This document shows, one piece after another, positions 36,136-45,054 of a stretch of DNA of 64,000 nucleotides. Origin of the DNA: Bacteroidales bacterium (GTDB taxonomy: Bacteria; Bacteroidota; Bacteroidia; Bacteroidales; Tenuifilaceae). Each line of letters opens with the position of its first letter. The stretch's first letter is position 1. The position numbers and the translations under genes are program-made. Where the stretch lies: NCBI GenBank assembly GCA_003818205.1, contig RPRQ01000005.1:1-64000 (forward strand). Reading direction: 5' to 3'. Below the pieces are notes generated by a model that was not told where the DNA came from, did not search any database, and was given only the letters and a program-made list of their open reading frames with translations.

Positions 36136-37683
36136 CTAAAACTCAAACTTAATGCCTTGTGCAAGCGGTAAATCGCTTCCATAGTTGATATTTACCGTTT
36201 GGCGGCGCATGTACTGCTTCCATGAATCGGATCCAGATTCTCTGCCGCCACCAGTTTCTTTTTCACCACCAAACGCTCCACCAATTTCGGCACCAGATGT
36301 GCTTGCGTTAACATTGGCTATTCCACAATCTGAACCACCCTCTGATAACCATTGCTCCATTTCCATCATGTTAGTGGTAAATAGGGTTGATGATAGACCT
36401 TGTGGAACATCATTGTTTTTTGCAATGGCGTCTTCTAAAGATTTTGCTTTGATAAGATAAAGTATTGGTGCAAAAGTCTCTTCCTGTACAATTTTGAAGC
36501 TGTTTTCTGCTTCAATGATAGTTGGTGCAACAAAAGTTTGGTTATCGAATCCTACTCCTGATATTATTTTTTTACCGCAAATCAGCTTTCCACCTTCCTC
36601 AATTGCTTCATTAATAGCGCTAATATATGCGCTAACTGCTGATTTGTCTATCATTGGACCAATAAGAGTAGCAGAATCAAGAGGATTACCAATTCGGGCT
36701 TCGAATTGTTCGTACGCCTTGATTAGCAAATCTCTAACCTCATTGTAAATCTTTTCATGTACAATCACCCTTCGTGTTGAAGTACAACGCTGACCTGCTG
36801 TTCCTACTGCTCCAAAAACAATCGATGGGATTGCCATATCAATGTTAGCAGAAGGCATTACGATAGCGGCATTGTTTCCACCTAGTTCAAGGATAGTTTT
36901 ACCGAATCGTTTTCCAACAATTTGAGCCACATGCTGACCAACTTTTGTTGAACCTGTCACTGAGATTAATGGTATTCGTTTGTCCTCAAGGAAATTGTCG
37001 CCTAGCACAGAACTCTTTGCAATAATTAAATTGAAAACGCCCTCAGGTACATTGTTTTCGACCAAAACATCAGCAATGATTTTATGAACAGCTATTGCAG
37101 TTAAAGGAGTTTTTGAACTCGGTTTCCAAACAACAACATTTCCACCAATTACAGCAAGCATAGTATTCCATGCCCATACGGCTATGGGAAAGTTAAATGA
37201 AGTTACAATACCAATTACACCAAGTGGATGATACTGCTCATACATTTTATGGCTTGGGCGTTCGGAACGAAGCATTACACCATTCATGCTACGTGATAAC
37301 CCTACAGCAAAGTCGCATATGTCGATCATCTCTTGCACTTCACCCATTCCCTCCTGAAGTATCTTTCCAACTTCGATGCTAATTAATCGACCAAGATCTT
37401 CCTTGTGTTCCCTTAATTTCATGCCGATTTGCCTTACCACTTCAGCTCTCTGGGGAGCTGGCCAATGTCTCCACTCTTTAAATACAAGATTTGCATTAGA
37501 TATCATTATTTCATAATCCTCAACACTTGCTGTTTTAACTTCTGCTATGATTTCACCAGTTGATGGATTTTCAGAGCTCAATATTGATCCATGTGTTTCA
37601 ACCCATTTTGCACCAGTGCTTAAACCGATATTTTTGTCTTCAATGCCTAGATTATGTAATGTGGTGCTGATAATTTTATTCAT
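36136..37683 (-). CDS. Aldehyde dehydrogenase, ALDH7 (alpha-aminoadipic semialdehyde dehydrogenase)-like
   Basis: This 515-residue NAD(P)-dependent dehydrogenase has the SFNFPIAVWAWN active-site loop, ELGGNNAAIV (general-base Glu region) and GQRCTSTRR with the nucleophilic Cys, the exact pattern of ALDH7 (antiquitin) enzymes. Those oxidise alpha-aminoadipic semialdehyde in lysine breakdown, plus related aldehydes. The neighbour is pruA, another semialdehyde dehydrogenase, 43 bp upstream on the same strand, suggesting a shared amino-acid-catabolism transcript. Confidence 0.88.
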   Translation of the reverse strand: MNKIISTTLHNLGIEDKNIGLSTGAKWVETHGSILSSENPSTGEIIAEVKTASVEDYEIMISNANLVFKEWRHWPAPQRAEVVRQIGMKLREHKEDLGRLISIEVGKILQEGMGEVQEMIDICDFAVGLSRSMNGVMLRSERPSHKMYEQYHPLGVIGIVTSFNFPIAVWAWNTMLAVIGGNVVVWKPSSKTPLTAIAVHKIIADVLVENNVPEGVFNLIIAKSSVLGDNFLEDKRIPLISVTGSTKVGQHVAQIVGKRFGKTILELGGNNAAIVMPSANIDMAIPSIVFGAVGTAGQRCTSTRRVIVHEKIYNEVRDLLIKAYEQFEARIGNPLDSATLIGPMIDKSAVSAYISAINEAIEEGGKLICGKKIISGVGFDNQTFVAPTIIEAENSFKIVQEETFAPILYLIKAKSLEDAIAKNNDVPQGLSSTLFTTNMMEMEQWLSEGGSDCGIANVNASTSGAEIGGAFGGEKETGGGRESGSDSWKQYMRRQTVNINYGSDLPLAQGIKFEF

Positions 37684-37725
37684 TCTTTAATTGTTAAAAG
37701 CCCAATTTACTTGAACTTTGATTAG

Positions 37726-39366
37726 TTATTTGCAAATATCATCTCTCATAAAGGAGTACCTATAGTCTGTTGGTGGAACAAGTGTCTCCTTAATCGTTCT
37801 TGCATTTGTCCATCGAATCAGATTTAAGGAACTTCCAGCCTTATCGTTTGTTCCCGAAGCACGAGCACCACCAAATGGCTGTTGTCCAACAACTGCACCG
37901 GTTGGCTTATCGTTGATGTAGAAGTTCCCCGCAGCATAACGCAATGTTTTCATTGCTTGATTAATAGCCGCTCGATCGGTTGAGAAAATCGCACCCGTTA
38001 AGGCGTATGGCGATGTTTGGTCGCAAACATCCAATGTTTGTTCGAACTCTTCATCGTTATATAGATAAATGGTCAACACTGGACCAAATATTTCCTCTTC
38101 CATGGTAACGAAGTGTGGGTTGGTTGTAAGGATTACAGTTGGTTCGATAAAATAACCAACTGATTTATCTCCATTACCTCCAAAAACAATCTCAGCCTCA
38201 TTTGATTCTTTGGCCTTTTGAATATAGGTCATGATATTGTCAAACGAACCTTCATCAATTACTGCGTTTATGAAATTTGTAAAATCAGTGGGGTCACCCA
38301 TCTTTATTTCATTTAAATTTTTAAGCATTAATGCTTTAAAATCAGGCCACATGGATTTTGGTATATATGCTCTTGAAGCTGCTGAGCATTTCTGACCTTG
38401 ATATTCAAATCCCCCACGAATAGCTCCAATTACAGCCTCATCTAGTTTCGCGGTAGGATGCACAACTATAAAGTTTTTACCTCCAGTTTCACCAACGAGT
38501 TTTGGGTAAGAGCGGTAATTGTTCAGATTGTCTCCAATTTGTCTCCAAAAATGGTTAAAAGTTGAAGTTGAGCCTGTGAAATGTATGCCTGCAAGCATAG
38601 GCTGTTTGAATATCTCTTTCCCGATAACAGACCCTTTGCTAGGAATAAAATTGATAACACCATCGGGTAATCCAGCCTCCTTAAATATCTTCATAAGGAT
38701 ATAGTTGGATAAAATGGATGTTGTTGCAGGTTTCCAAACAACGGTATTCCCCATTAGCACAGGTGACATGCTAAGATTTGATGCAATGGCTGTAAAGTTG
38801 AATGGAGAAACAGCGAATACAAAACCCTCCAATGGTCTGTACTCCGTGCGGTTTAGGTTTGAATCTTCCGATAAAGGTTGGCCATTGTATATCTCGCTGG
38901 CAAAGAAAGCATTGAACCTTAAAAAATCAACAACCTCGCAGGCGGAATCAATTTCGGCTTGATATGCGTTCTTGCTTTGTCCAAGCATGGTGGCTGCATT
39001 CATCAATGCACGATACTTCTTCGATATCAGTTCAGCAATCTTTATTGTAACCGAAACCCTATCAATCCAAGATGTTTGCGCCCACTTTTCACGAGCAGCA
39101 AGGGATGCATCAACGGCCATTTGCACTTCTTTTTCACCTGCCAAATGGTAAGTGGCGAGTACGTGAGCGTGTTTGTGAGGCATTACAACTTTTCCTGTTA
39201 CACCAGTTCTAATCTCTTTTCCACCAATGATGAGTGGTATGTCCATAACGTTTTTAGAAAGGTTTTCAAGCTCTTTTTCTAGTGCCACCCTTTCTGCTGA
39301 GCAGGGTGCATAACCCATTATAGGCTCATTCTTAGGACGTTCAAATTTAAATATTGAGTTATTCAT
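37726..39366 (-). CDS. pruA: L-glutamate gamma-semialdehyde dehydrogenase (P5C dehydrogenase)
   Basis: The enzyme oxidises glutamate gamma-semialdehyde to glutamate in proline and arginine catabolism. The 546-residue length is that of the stand-alone Bacteroidota and eukaryotic ALDH4A1 form. Visible are FNFTAIASN, VGETGGKNFIVV, GQKCSAASRAY with the nucleophilic Cys, and EEEIFGPVLTIY. No PutA-type proline dehydrogenase domain is present, so PRODH must lie elsewhere. It is the first gene of a two-ALDH unit. Confidence 0.92.
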   Translation of the reverse strand: MNNSIFKFERPKNEPIMGYAPCSAERVALEKELENLSKNVMDIPLIIGGKEIRTGVTGKVVMPHKHAHVLATYHLAGEKEVQMAVDASLAAREKWAQTSWIDRVSVTIKIAELISKKYRALMNAATMLGQSKNAYQAEIDSACEVVDFLRFNAFFASEIYNGQPLSEDSNLNRTEYRPLEGFVFAVSPFNFTAIASNLSMSPVLMGNTVVWKPATTSILSNYILMKIFKEAGLPDGVINFIPSKGSVIGKEIFKQPMLAGIHFTGSTSTFNHFWRQIGDNLNNYRSYPKLVGETGGKNFIVVHPTAKLDEAVIGAIRGGFEYQGQKCSAASRAYIPKSMWPDFKALMLKNLNEIKMGDPTDFTNFINAVIDEGSFDNIMTYIQKAKESNEAEIVFGGNGDKSVGYFIEPTVILTTNPHFVTMEEEIFGPVLTIYLYNDEEFEQTLDVCDQTSPYALTGAIFSTDRAAINQAMKTLRYAAGNFYINDKPTGAVVGQQPFGGARASGTNDKAGSSLNLIRWTNARTIKETLVPPTDYRYSFMRDDICK

Positions 39367-39802
39367 TCTTAAATAGTTTTACTTATTCGGAGCAAATATA
39401 AAAACGATATGCAATAAAATACATAACGAAAATCATGTTTTGAAAACAAATTATAAATTACAATCATTCTTAATAACATACCATCACGATGAATGTTCGA
39501 AAACTAATATTTAATACTCTTCTTACAAAGTTCCTAGTTATGAGGTTCACCCTTCGACTCTGTTCAGGGTGACTGTCGCCCTGAGCGGAGTCGAAGGGTG
39601 TTTTATAGAATAAAAATCAATCTGTTTTTCTTATGTAAACAGCATTTACTCTTCTAAAGATGGATTTCAATAAAACCTGATGTTTGTCTGTTCTATCGAC
39701 TAGAATTTTGTTTATTTTTGAACAATTATTTATTTGAGAACGGCATTTTATGCCGTTTTTAAGGATGAGTGTTATGCTAAATAATACCTAACTCTTAACG
39801 AT
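39367..39802. other. Intergenic region of pruA/ModE; hairpin and repeat, no gene
   Basis: This 436-bp divergent region contains the CCCTTCGACTC palindrome (39547-39599) and an AACGGCA/TGCCGTT hairpin followed by a T-run (39739-39760), which lies in the leader of the ModE-like gene and could be an attenuator. A classic ModE operator was not recognised. Confidence 0.5.
39547..39599. repeat. Palindromic CCCTTCGACTC repeat (isolated hairpin)
   Basis: Two 26-bp arms (39547-39572 and 39574-39599) pair with three mismatches and a 1-nt spacer. The sequence matches a dispersed palindrome common in Bacteroidota and Cyanobacteria. No gene adjoins this copy. Confidence 0.8.
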
Positions 39803-40183
39803 ATGGCAGGTCCAAAGGGTTCGAAGTACTACGATATATTTCTTGATTTTTCAATCGACCTTAAGCATAAGGAGGATGGACATCCTATTTTAACCGAGGA
39901 GCATTTCGAACTGCTCTTGCATATTGGTGATTTGGGGTCGTTGGTTGCATCGGCGGAAAAGATGAAAATAAGCTACCGAAAGGCATGGGAATTAGTTCGA
40001 CAATCGGAAAAAACCCTCGGGTTTCAGCTAATCGAAAAGCATCGTGGTGGAAGAGATGGGGGGAATTCGACCCTTACCCCAGAAGGAAAGAAATTGGTTG
40101 ATGCTTATAGGGAATTGAGGAATGAGTTTGATGCATCGGTAAAAATAATTGTTAAAGATTTTTTTCAAAAGATAAATAATTAG
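39803..40183 (+). CDS. ModE-like winged-helix regulator (DNA-binding domain only)
   Basis: This 126-residue protein has the LysR-like winged helix of ModE N-terminal domains: LLLHIGDLGSLVASAEKMKISYRKAWELVR, then GFQLIEKHRGGRDGGNSTLTPEGKKLVD. The molybdate-binding TOBE domains of E. coli ModE are absent. It heads a locus with WtpABC and a TonB receptor, so control of molybdate/tungstate uptake is the likely role. Confidence 0.85.
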   Translation: MAGPKGSKYYDIFLDFSIDLKHKEDGHPILTEEHFELLLHIGDLGSLVASAEKMKISYRKAWELVRQSEKTLGFQLIEKHRGGRDGGNSTLTPEGKKLVDAYRELRNEFDASVKIIVKDFFQKINN

Positions 40184-40192
40184 GAGCAATAG

Positions 40193-40933
40193 ATGATATA
40201 TTTAGTTGGGATTGATGATACCGATAATCTGGAAAGTAGAGGGACTGGGTTTATTGGGCGTACAATGGGTGAGGAGATTAACGCATCGGGATTAGGTGTT
40301 TGTGGTGGAGTATCGCGACATCAATTACTTTTCGACCCAAGAGTGCCATATACCTCTCATAATTCGTCACTCTGCCTTGAGATTGAAACCGACAAACCGA
40401 ATGAGGTTTGGGATTTAATGGTTGAATATCTTCTTAGGTCATGTGCTCCTGGCTCCGATTGTGGTCTTTGCATGGTTGAGGCGAATAATGTTCCACACTC
40501 AATAATAGAGTGGGGTTTAACAGCTAAGCGAGATTTGGTTAAACAGGTCGATGCACATAATCTTGCCAAGAAGGAAAATATTCGACTTATTGGATTGACA
40601 GGCAACCACGATGGAGTGATTGGTTCGATGGCTGCAGTTGGATTACGTGCATCGGGCAACGATGGGCGATTTGTTGGGTTAAGAGGAACTGAGGTTAGAA
40701 CAATTTCAGGGATTAAAACATCAACCGAAATAAAAAAATTAGTTCTTTTGCATAAAATTGTAACCCCCGATGGAGAATTGATTGACGAAAATTCAGCAAT
40801 ACTACTTGAAGGTTGGTTAAGACCGGTTCATCGAAACGGGCTTATTACTTTGATAGTTAATAAAATTGATAATAATGAAGAATATTGCTACAAAATCGCA
40901 GACAAAGAGTATATCAAGAGCATTTCCGACTAG
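40193..40933 (+). CDS. TiaS-like (archaeal tRNA-Ile2 agmatidine synthase N-terminal) protein
   Basis: The 246-residue protein opens with IYLVGIDDTDNLESRGTGF, the GIDDTDS-type signature of TiaS kinase-like domains. Later it has GLTGNHDGVIGSMAAVGLR, matching the family's second domain. The archaeal enzyme (over 400 residues) modifies C34 of tRNA-Ile with agmatine; here the OB-fold and zinc-ribbon parts are missing. The role in bacteria is unknown, and the placement beside ModE and Wtp genes suggests a Mo/W-linked function. The start has an AGGAG Shine-Dalgarno. Confidence 0.7.
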   Translation: MIYLVGIDDTDNLESRGTGFIGRTMGEEINASGLGVCGGVSRHQLLFDPRVPYTSHNSSLCLEIETDKPNEVWDLMVEYLLRSCAPGSDCGLCMVEANNVPHSIIEWGLTAKRDLVKQVDAHNLAKKENIRLIGLTGNHDGVIGSMAAVGLRASGNDGRFVGLRGTEVRTISGIKTSTEIKKLVLLHKIVTPDGELIDENSAILLEGWLRPVHRNGLITLIVNKIDNNEEYCYKIADKEYIKSISD

Positions 40934-41450
40934 CCTAACCATTTCTGTACAGGTATTATTGCTTTTGATGACTGGCTTTTTAGCAACCTGGTTGCACTTC
41001 CGATTTCGTATTCCGTTGAATATGCCTGGACGACATGGTTTGGAATTTATGCTATTGGTTATGGGAGCAAGAGCACTTTCGGAGTTGAGGATTACATCAA
41101 CAATTACCATTTCAGGTTCTATCCTTGCTACAATGATTCCTGGTTTGCATTACGGTGATCCAATGCTACCTGTTACATACCTAATGATGGGTATTGTAAT
41201 CGATTTTGCTTGGTATAAATGGCGTTCGGTATGGGTTTGGATTCCACTTGCCGCATTGCTTGGAGGGTTTGTATATAGTTTTATTCCTGTTATTAGAATG
41301 ATTTTCTCTCCTATGTTTGGTATTATGCATAATTCGCTAAAAGGCGGGTTGTTATTCCCTTGGTTTACACATCTAACGTTTGGGTTTATTGGCGCATTAG
41401 CAGGGGTTGGATTGGTTACAGGATTGAAAAAAATGAGAGGGAAAAAATAA
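40875..41450 (+). CDS. Uncharacterised membrane protein (possible substrate-binding S-component type)
   Basis: This protein of about 191 residues has five or six hydrophobic segments, with a conserved-looking ATMIPGLHYGDPMLPVTYLMM and GIMHNSLKGGLLFPWFTH. The shape resembles ECF S-components but no family was matched. The frame opens at TTG 40866, and the ATG at 40875 is preferred. It overlaps the TiaS-like gene by about 59 bp, implying coupling. It is the third gene in the Mo/W locus. Confidence 0.6.
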   Translation: MKNIATKSQTKSISRAFPTSLTISVQVLLLLMTGFLATWLHFRFRIPLNMPGRHGLEFMLLVMGARALSELRITSTITISGSILATMIPGLHYGDPMLPVTYLMMGIVIDFAWYKWRSVWVWIPLAALLGGFVYSFIPVIRMIFSPMFGIMHNSLKGGLLFPWFTHLTFGFIGALAGVGLVTGLKKMRGKK

Positions 41451-41474
41451 TAATGAGGATGGAAAGAAGAAAAT

Positions 41475-41537
41475 AAACACAGAGACACAAAGTCATAGAG
41501 AAATGTATAAACTCTATGTCTCAGTGCCTCTGTGTTT
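41475..41537. repeat. CTCTGTG-family inverted repeat (hairpin)
   Basis: Left arm 41475-41500 (aaacacagagacac...) and right arm 41512-41537 are near reverse complements over 26 bp (four mismatches), enclosing 11 nt. Related fragments lie at 2017, 13953 and 49234. It lies between the membrane protein and lipoprotein genes, interrupting the locus. Confidence 0.75.
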
Positions 41538-41570
41538 GGTCTTTTCAACCTCTTTTTAATACATATCGAT

Positions 41571-42443
41571 ATGAAGAATATTGCTTGTCGAGTTTTACTG
41601 CTTGTTGCATGTTTAGGGATATCAGGAGTATCATGCAGCAAGTCTGAAACAGATGCTGGTGCACCAACCATCGAACTTGTTGATGGCGAGAATTTGATTA
41701 CTAACGATACCTCAGCAATGGAGGCATCGACTCTACATTTTAGAGTGCATTGTAAATGGAATGGAGAACAAACCCTAACTAATTTTATTGTTGCAAATAA
41801 CAATGTTAGAGTTGTTGATGAAGGAATGAATACTAACGAGTTTGTAAGGGATGTTGATTTTGCTAAAAGTGGCAGTGAGGTCGATTCCATCGTTTTTACA
41901 ATTCGTGATATCGAGAGTGGTTCGGCATCAAAAAGCATTAAGGTTCAAAAGAAGGCTGGTTCAGGAGGTGGAGAACTCAAATGGTACGCAAATATTACAC
42001 TCGATGCTCAGAATGCAGTGGGAGGCAAGGGCTTTCTGTCATTTGCAAATGGAGTGACATATACAAAGCAGGATGCAGGCTCTGTTTCGCAAAATATTAA
42101 TCTTCTTTATTACTATGATAATTCATCAGGAGAGGCAAATGTTTTATCGTCTCCTGGTGCAAATCTTTCGGGGATATTCGATTTGTCGGGATGGTCGGTT
42201 TTGAATACTACCCGTTTTATCAAAATGAGTATCAATCAGGCTCAATTTGAGGCAATCACCGACCCTGTTTATGTTGTAAATGCCTACTCAATAACAGGGA
42301 ATCGTAAAGCAAAAAATCTTGTAGTTGGTGATACTTATTCATTCAAAGATGAAAGTACTGGTAAATATGGGATTTTTAGGGTTAATGAGGCTGTAGGTCA
42401 GGATGCTGGCAAAGTTGTTATCACCATCGTAATGCAAAAATAA
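41571..42443 (+). CDS. Surface lipoprotein of unknown function beside a TonB receptor
   Basis: This 290-residue lipoprotein has lipobox LGISGVSC at about residue 15-22. The mature protein shows two beta-rich parts joined by a Gly-Ser linker (KAGSGGGELKWY) and no known enzyme motif. The frame opens at 41532, but the ATG at 41571 starts the signal peptide. A lipoprotein lying directly upstream of a TonB receptor often serves as its surface substrate-capture partner; that role is inferred from order only. Confidence 0.65.
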   Translation: MKNIACRVLLLVACLGISGVSCSKSETDAGAPTIELVDGENLITNDTSAMEASTLHFRVHCKWNGEQTLTNFIVANNNVRVVDEGMNTNEFVRDVDFAKSGSEVDSIVFTIRDIESGSASKSIKVQKKAGSGGGELKWYANITLDAQNAVGGKGFLSFANGVTYTKQDAGSVSQNINLLYYYDNSSGEANVLSSPGANLSGIFDLSGWSVLNTTRFIKMSINQAQFEAITDPVYVVNAYSITGNRKAKNLVVGDTYSFKDESTGKYGIFRVNEAVGQDAGKVVITIVMQK

Positions 42444-42469
42444 AGTTCAATAAAGAATTGCTGTTTATT

Positions 42470-44764
42470 ATGAAATCATTGTTTTGCATTATCTCTTTAA
42501 TATTTTTTATTTCCTTTTCGGGGTTTAGTCAAACATGTATTACTGGGCGGGTTATCGATTCTCGAACTAATCAGCCATTATCAGGGGTAACCATTAAACT
42601 TGCTGAAAAAACGTTGGGCACAGTTACCGATTCAAATGGAAATTTCTCTTTTTGCGATATTAAGCAAGCGTATTCAAATATTGTGATTAGCCATATTGGT
42701 TATAGAGCGGTTTATAGGTCTAATGTGAAACCAAATGATTTTGTTGCTGTTTCTCTTGTGGAATCGCCAATTGAGTTAAATCCAATTATTGTAACTGCTA
42801 CACTTACTCCTCAATCGACTTGGGAGGTGCCTGCTATGATAAGTGTTATTGATAGTGTAAAACTTCGTTCTCAATCAGCCCTAAATACCGATAACTATTT
42901 AAGAACAATCCCTGGTTTGTACATCGATAGGTCGAATGGGGTTTTCTCAAAGAATGCAGCGGTAACCATGCGCGGATTGGATGGTTCGAACCGAGTGCTG
43001 ATACTTTACGATGGTGCCCCGATGAATAAAACATCCTATGGATTTATTAACTGGAGTCTGATTTCACCCGATATGGTTGACCAAATTGAGGTTGTTCATG
43101 GTCCATCATCGGCATTATTTGGAAACAATGCAATGGCAGGTGTAATAAATATCAGAACCAAGGAACCACTCAATTCTCCTTTTTATGGCTCAGTTACTGG
43201 TGAAGCAGGTGGTTTTGGACTCTATGGAGTTAGGGCAATGCTGGGTGGAAAAACTCCTGTTTTCAGAAAAGGAATTAATATCATGGTTAATGGATTCTAC
43301 AGAAATGGCGATGGTTATATTATTGAACCGTATACGGTAAGGGATTCAAATAGCGTTAATTCTTATATTAACGAAAAGGGTTTGGTTATCAAAACTGTAA
43401 TTCCGTTATCCGATAGCTCATCATTTTATATTGGAGGTAATTATTACGAAGATAAAAGGGGTGCAGGACGGGCTGTATATTTGGCTGATGGTAGTTTTGA
43501 TGCCTACACCACAAAACGTTTCCGCTTTGGTTATACAGCGAAGATTGAAAAATTTGACATAGAACTATATGGTTATGCTCAGCAGGAGAAGTACTATCGT
43601 CAAAATGAAAATATTAATACCACAGGCGATTATAAGCTCTATCATACCTTTCAGACATCAGGAGATTTAGGCTTTTGGGCTAATGCATCTCGAAGAATTG
43701 GTTCAAATAATGTGCTTATTGGAGGCGTCGACGTAAAGCATGGATGGATGGACGCTGAGGATATCTACCGAACATCAACCGATGATTTGTTACGTAAGGG
43801 GAAAGTATTATTTGCTGCCGCCTTTATTCAGGACGAACACTCACTTTTAAATTCAAAAATTAAAATCTTAGGAGGATTACGTTTTGATGTGGCTACCTTC
43901 TATGATGGTTTACTAAAAGTGACTCAACCTACAAAGAATACTGGATTTACAGGAGATACACTTGCTGATTTCGCTCGAAGTTCATGGAAAGACCTAAACC
44001 CTAAGTTAGGAATACGATACTTTCCGAATAACTGGTTAAGCATTTATGGCTCAGTGTCAACTGGGTTTATGCCCGCAAAGTTAGATGACCTTTGCTCTTC
44101 AAGAAAAATCACCAAGGGTTTTAAACTTGCTAATCCGAACTTAAAACCCGAACACCTTTTAACCTATGAAATGGGTGGGGGCATTAAAATTAATTCAATT
44201 GCCCGATTTGATGCTGCATTATACTTATCGAATGGTTCTGATTTTCAGTACTTTGTTTCAACAGGCGATTCTATCGATACTGGGGGGAACGAGATAAAGC
44301 CAATTGTGAAGCGGGAAAATATTACCTCGGTAAGAATTGTTGGAGGGGAAATTTCCTTGAATGTTAACCCTTTAAAATGGCTGATGCTAAGAGGAAACTT
44401 CTCACTAAACCATTCAGAGATTATTAAATATAAGGTGAATCCTTTAGCTGATACAACCAATCTAGAGGGAAAGGCGCTTGCTGAAGTTCCTATGCGACAA
44501 GCATCAGCAGAAGCCATTTTTCAAAATAGATTTGTGAATGCTGGTTTGGTTTGGGTTTACATAGGTCCACAGTGGTTAGATGAGGTTAATAGCGATGAAA
44601 TTGGTTCATGGAATACCTTTAACCTAAGGCTTTGGAAAGATTTCAGGTCAATAAAACTAACTTTGGATATTCAAGATATTCTTGATAATCCATATACCGA
44701 TAAAAAGGGATATATATCACCTGGTCGATTTTTTCAGTTTTCGGTAACGTATAGCTTTATATAA
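42470..44764 (+). CDS. TonB-dependent outer-membrane receptor
   Basis: This 764-residue receptor has a signal peptide (CIISLIFFISFSGFSQ), an N-terminal carboxypeptidase-like module (TGRVIDSRTNQPLSGVTIKL), a plug domain (TMRGLDGSNRVLILYDGAPM, then QIEVVHGPSSALFGNNAMAGVINI) and a 22-strand barrel ending in Phe-Ile with FSVTYSFI. It uses ATG 42470 rather than the upstream TTG. The position directly upstream of a WtpABC-type transporter suggests it imports a molybdate/tungstate-bearing compound, but the ligand cannot be read. Confidence 0.9.
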   Translation: MKSLFCIISLIFFISFSGFSQTCITGRVIDSRTNQPLSGVTIKLAEKTLGTVTDSNGNFSFCDIKQAYSNIVISHIGYRAVYRSNVKPNDFVAVSLVESPIELNPIIVTATLTPQSTWEVPAMISVIDSVKLRSQSALNTDNYLRTIPGLYIDRSNGVFSKNAAVTMRGLDGSNRVLILYDGAPMNKTSYGFINWSLISPDMVDQIEVVHGPSSALFGNNAMAGVINIRTKEPLNSPFYGSVTGEAGGFGLYGVRAMLGGKTPVFRKGINIMVNGFYRNGDGYIIEPYTVRDSNSVNSYINEKGLVIKTVIPLSDSSSFYIGGNYYEDKRGAGRAVYLADGSFDAYTTKRFRFGYTAKIEKFDIELYGYAQQEKYYRQNENINTTGDYKLYHTFQTSGDLGFWANASRRIGSNNVLIGGVDVKHGWMDAEDIYRTSTDDLLRKGKVLFAAAFIQDEHSLLNSKIKILGGLRFDVATFYDGLLKVTQPTKNTGFTGDTLADFARSSWKDLNPKLGIRYFPNNWLSIYGSVSTGFMPAKLDDLCSSRKITKGFKLANPNLKPEHLLTYEMGGGIKINSIARFDAALYLSNGSDFQYFVSTGDSIDTGGNEIKPIVKRENITSVRIVGGEISLNVNPLKWLMLRGNFSLNHSEIIKYKVNPLADTTNLEGKALAEVPMRQASAEAIFQNRFVNAGLVWVYIGPQWLDEVNSDEIGSWNTFNLRLWKDFRSIKLTLDIQDILDNPYTDKKGYISPGRFFQFSVTYSFI

Positions 44765-44847
44765 TTGTAAAATAATAATCACTATTGACTCACTAAAATA
44801 TTATATAATTCATGAAATACTTGATATTACTACATTTATTATATAGG

Positions 44848-44993
44848 TCACCCCTAACGGGGCTTGATTTTCGGTTTAATAAAAAGGCTACAAATAGGTC
44901 GTCGCTCTGCGACTTTAAAAGCAGCATCGCTGCGAACTATTTGTAGAATAGATGATTGTTTTTCGATAGAAGCAGCATAGCTGCGACCTATTG
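44848..44993. repeat. Nested hairpin repeat cluster (ctacaaatag / gcagc-gctgc)
   Basis: A 10-bp perfect inverted repeat, CTACAAATAG at 44888-44897 and CTATTTGTAG at 44937-44946, encloses mini-hairpins GTCGC-tct-GCGAC and GCAGC-atc-GCTGC. A related GCAGC-ata-GCTGC stem lies at about 44971-44983, and a similar ataggtca unit at 44851. No gene lies between the TonB receptor and WtpA-like gene; this whole 290-bp gap is repeat. Confidence 0.7.
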
Positions 44994-45054
44994 AATTTAA
45001 ATTCTTTTTCGGTAACTAATGATTAATGGTTACCAATGATAAATAATATAACTT

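Noticed and set aside
39739-39760. Molybdenum-cofactor riboswitch upstream of the ModE-like gene
   Set aside because: Only a short terminator-like hairpin is seen; the conserved Moco aptamer core was not recognised.
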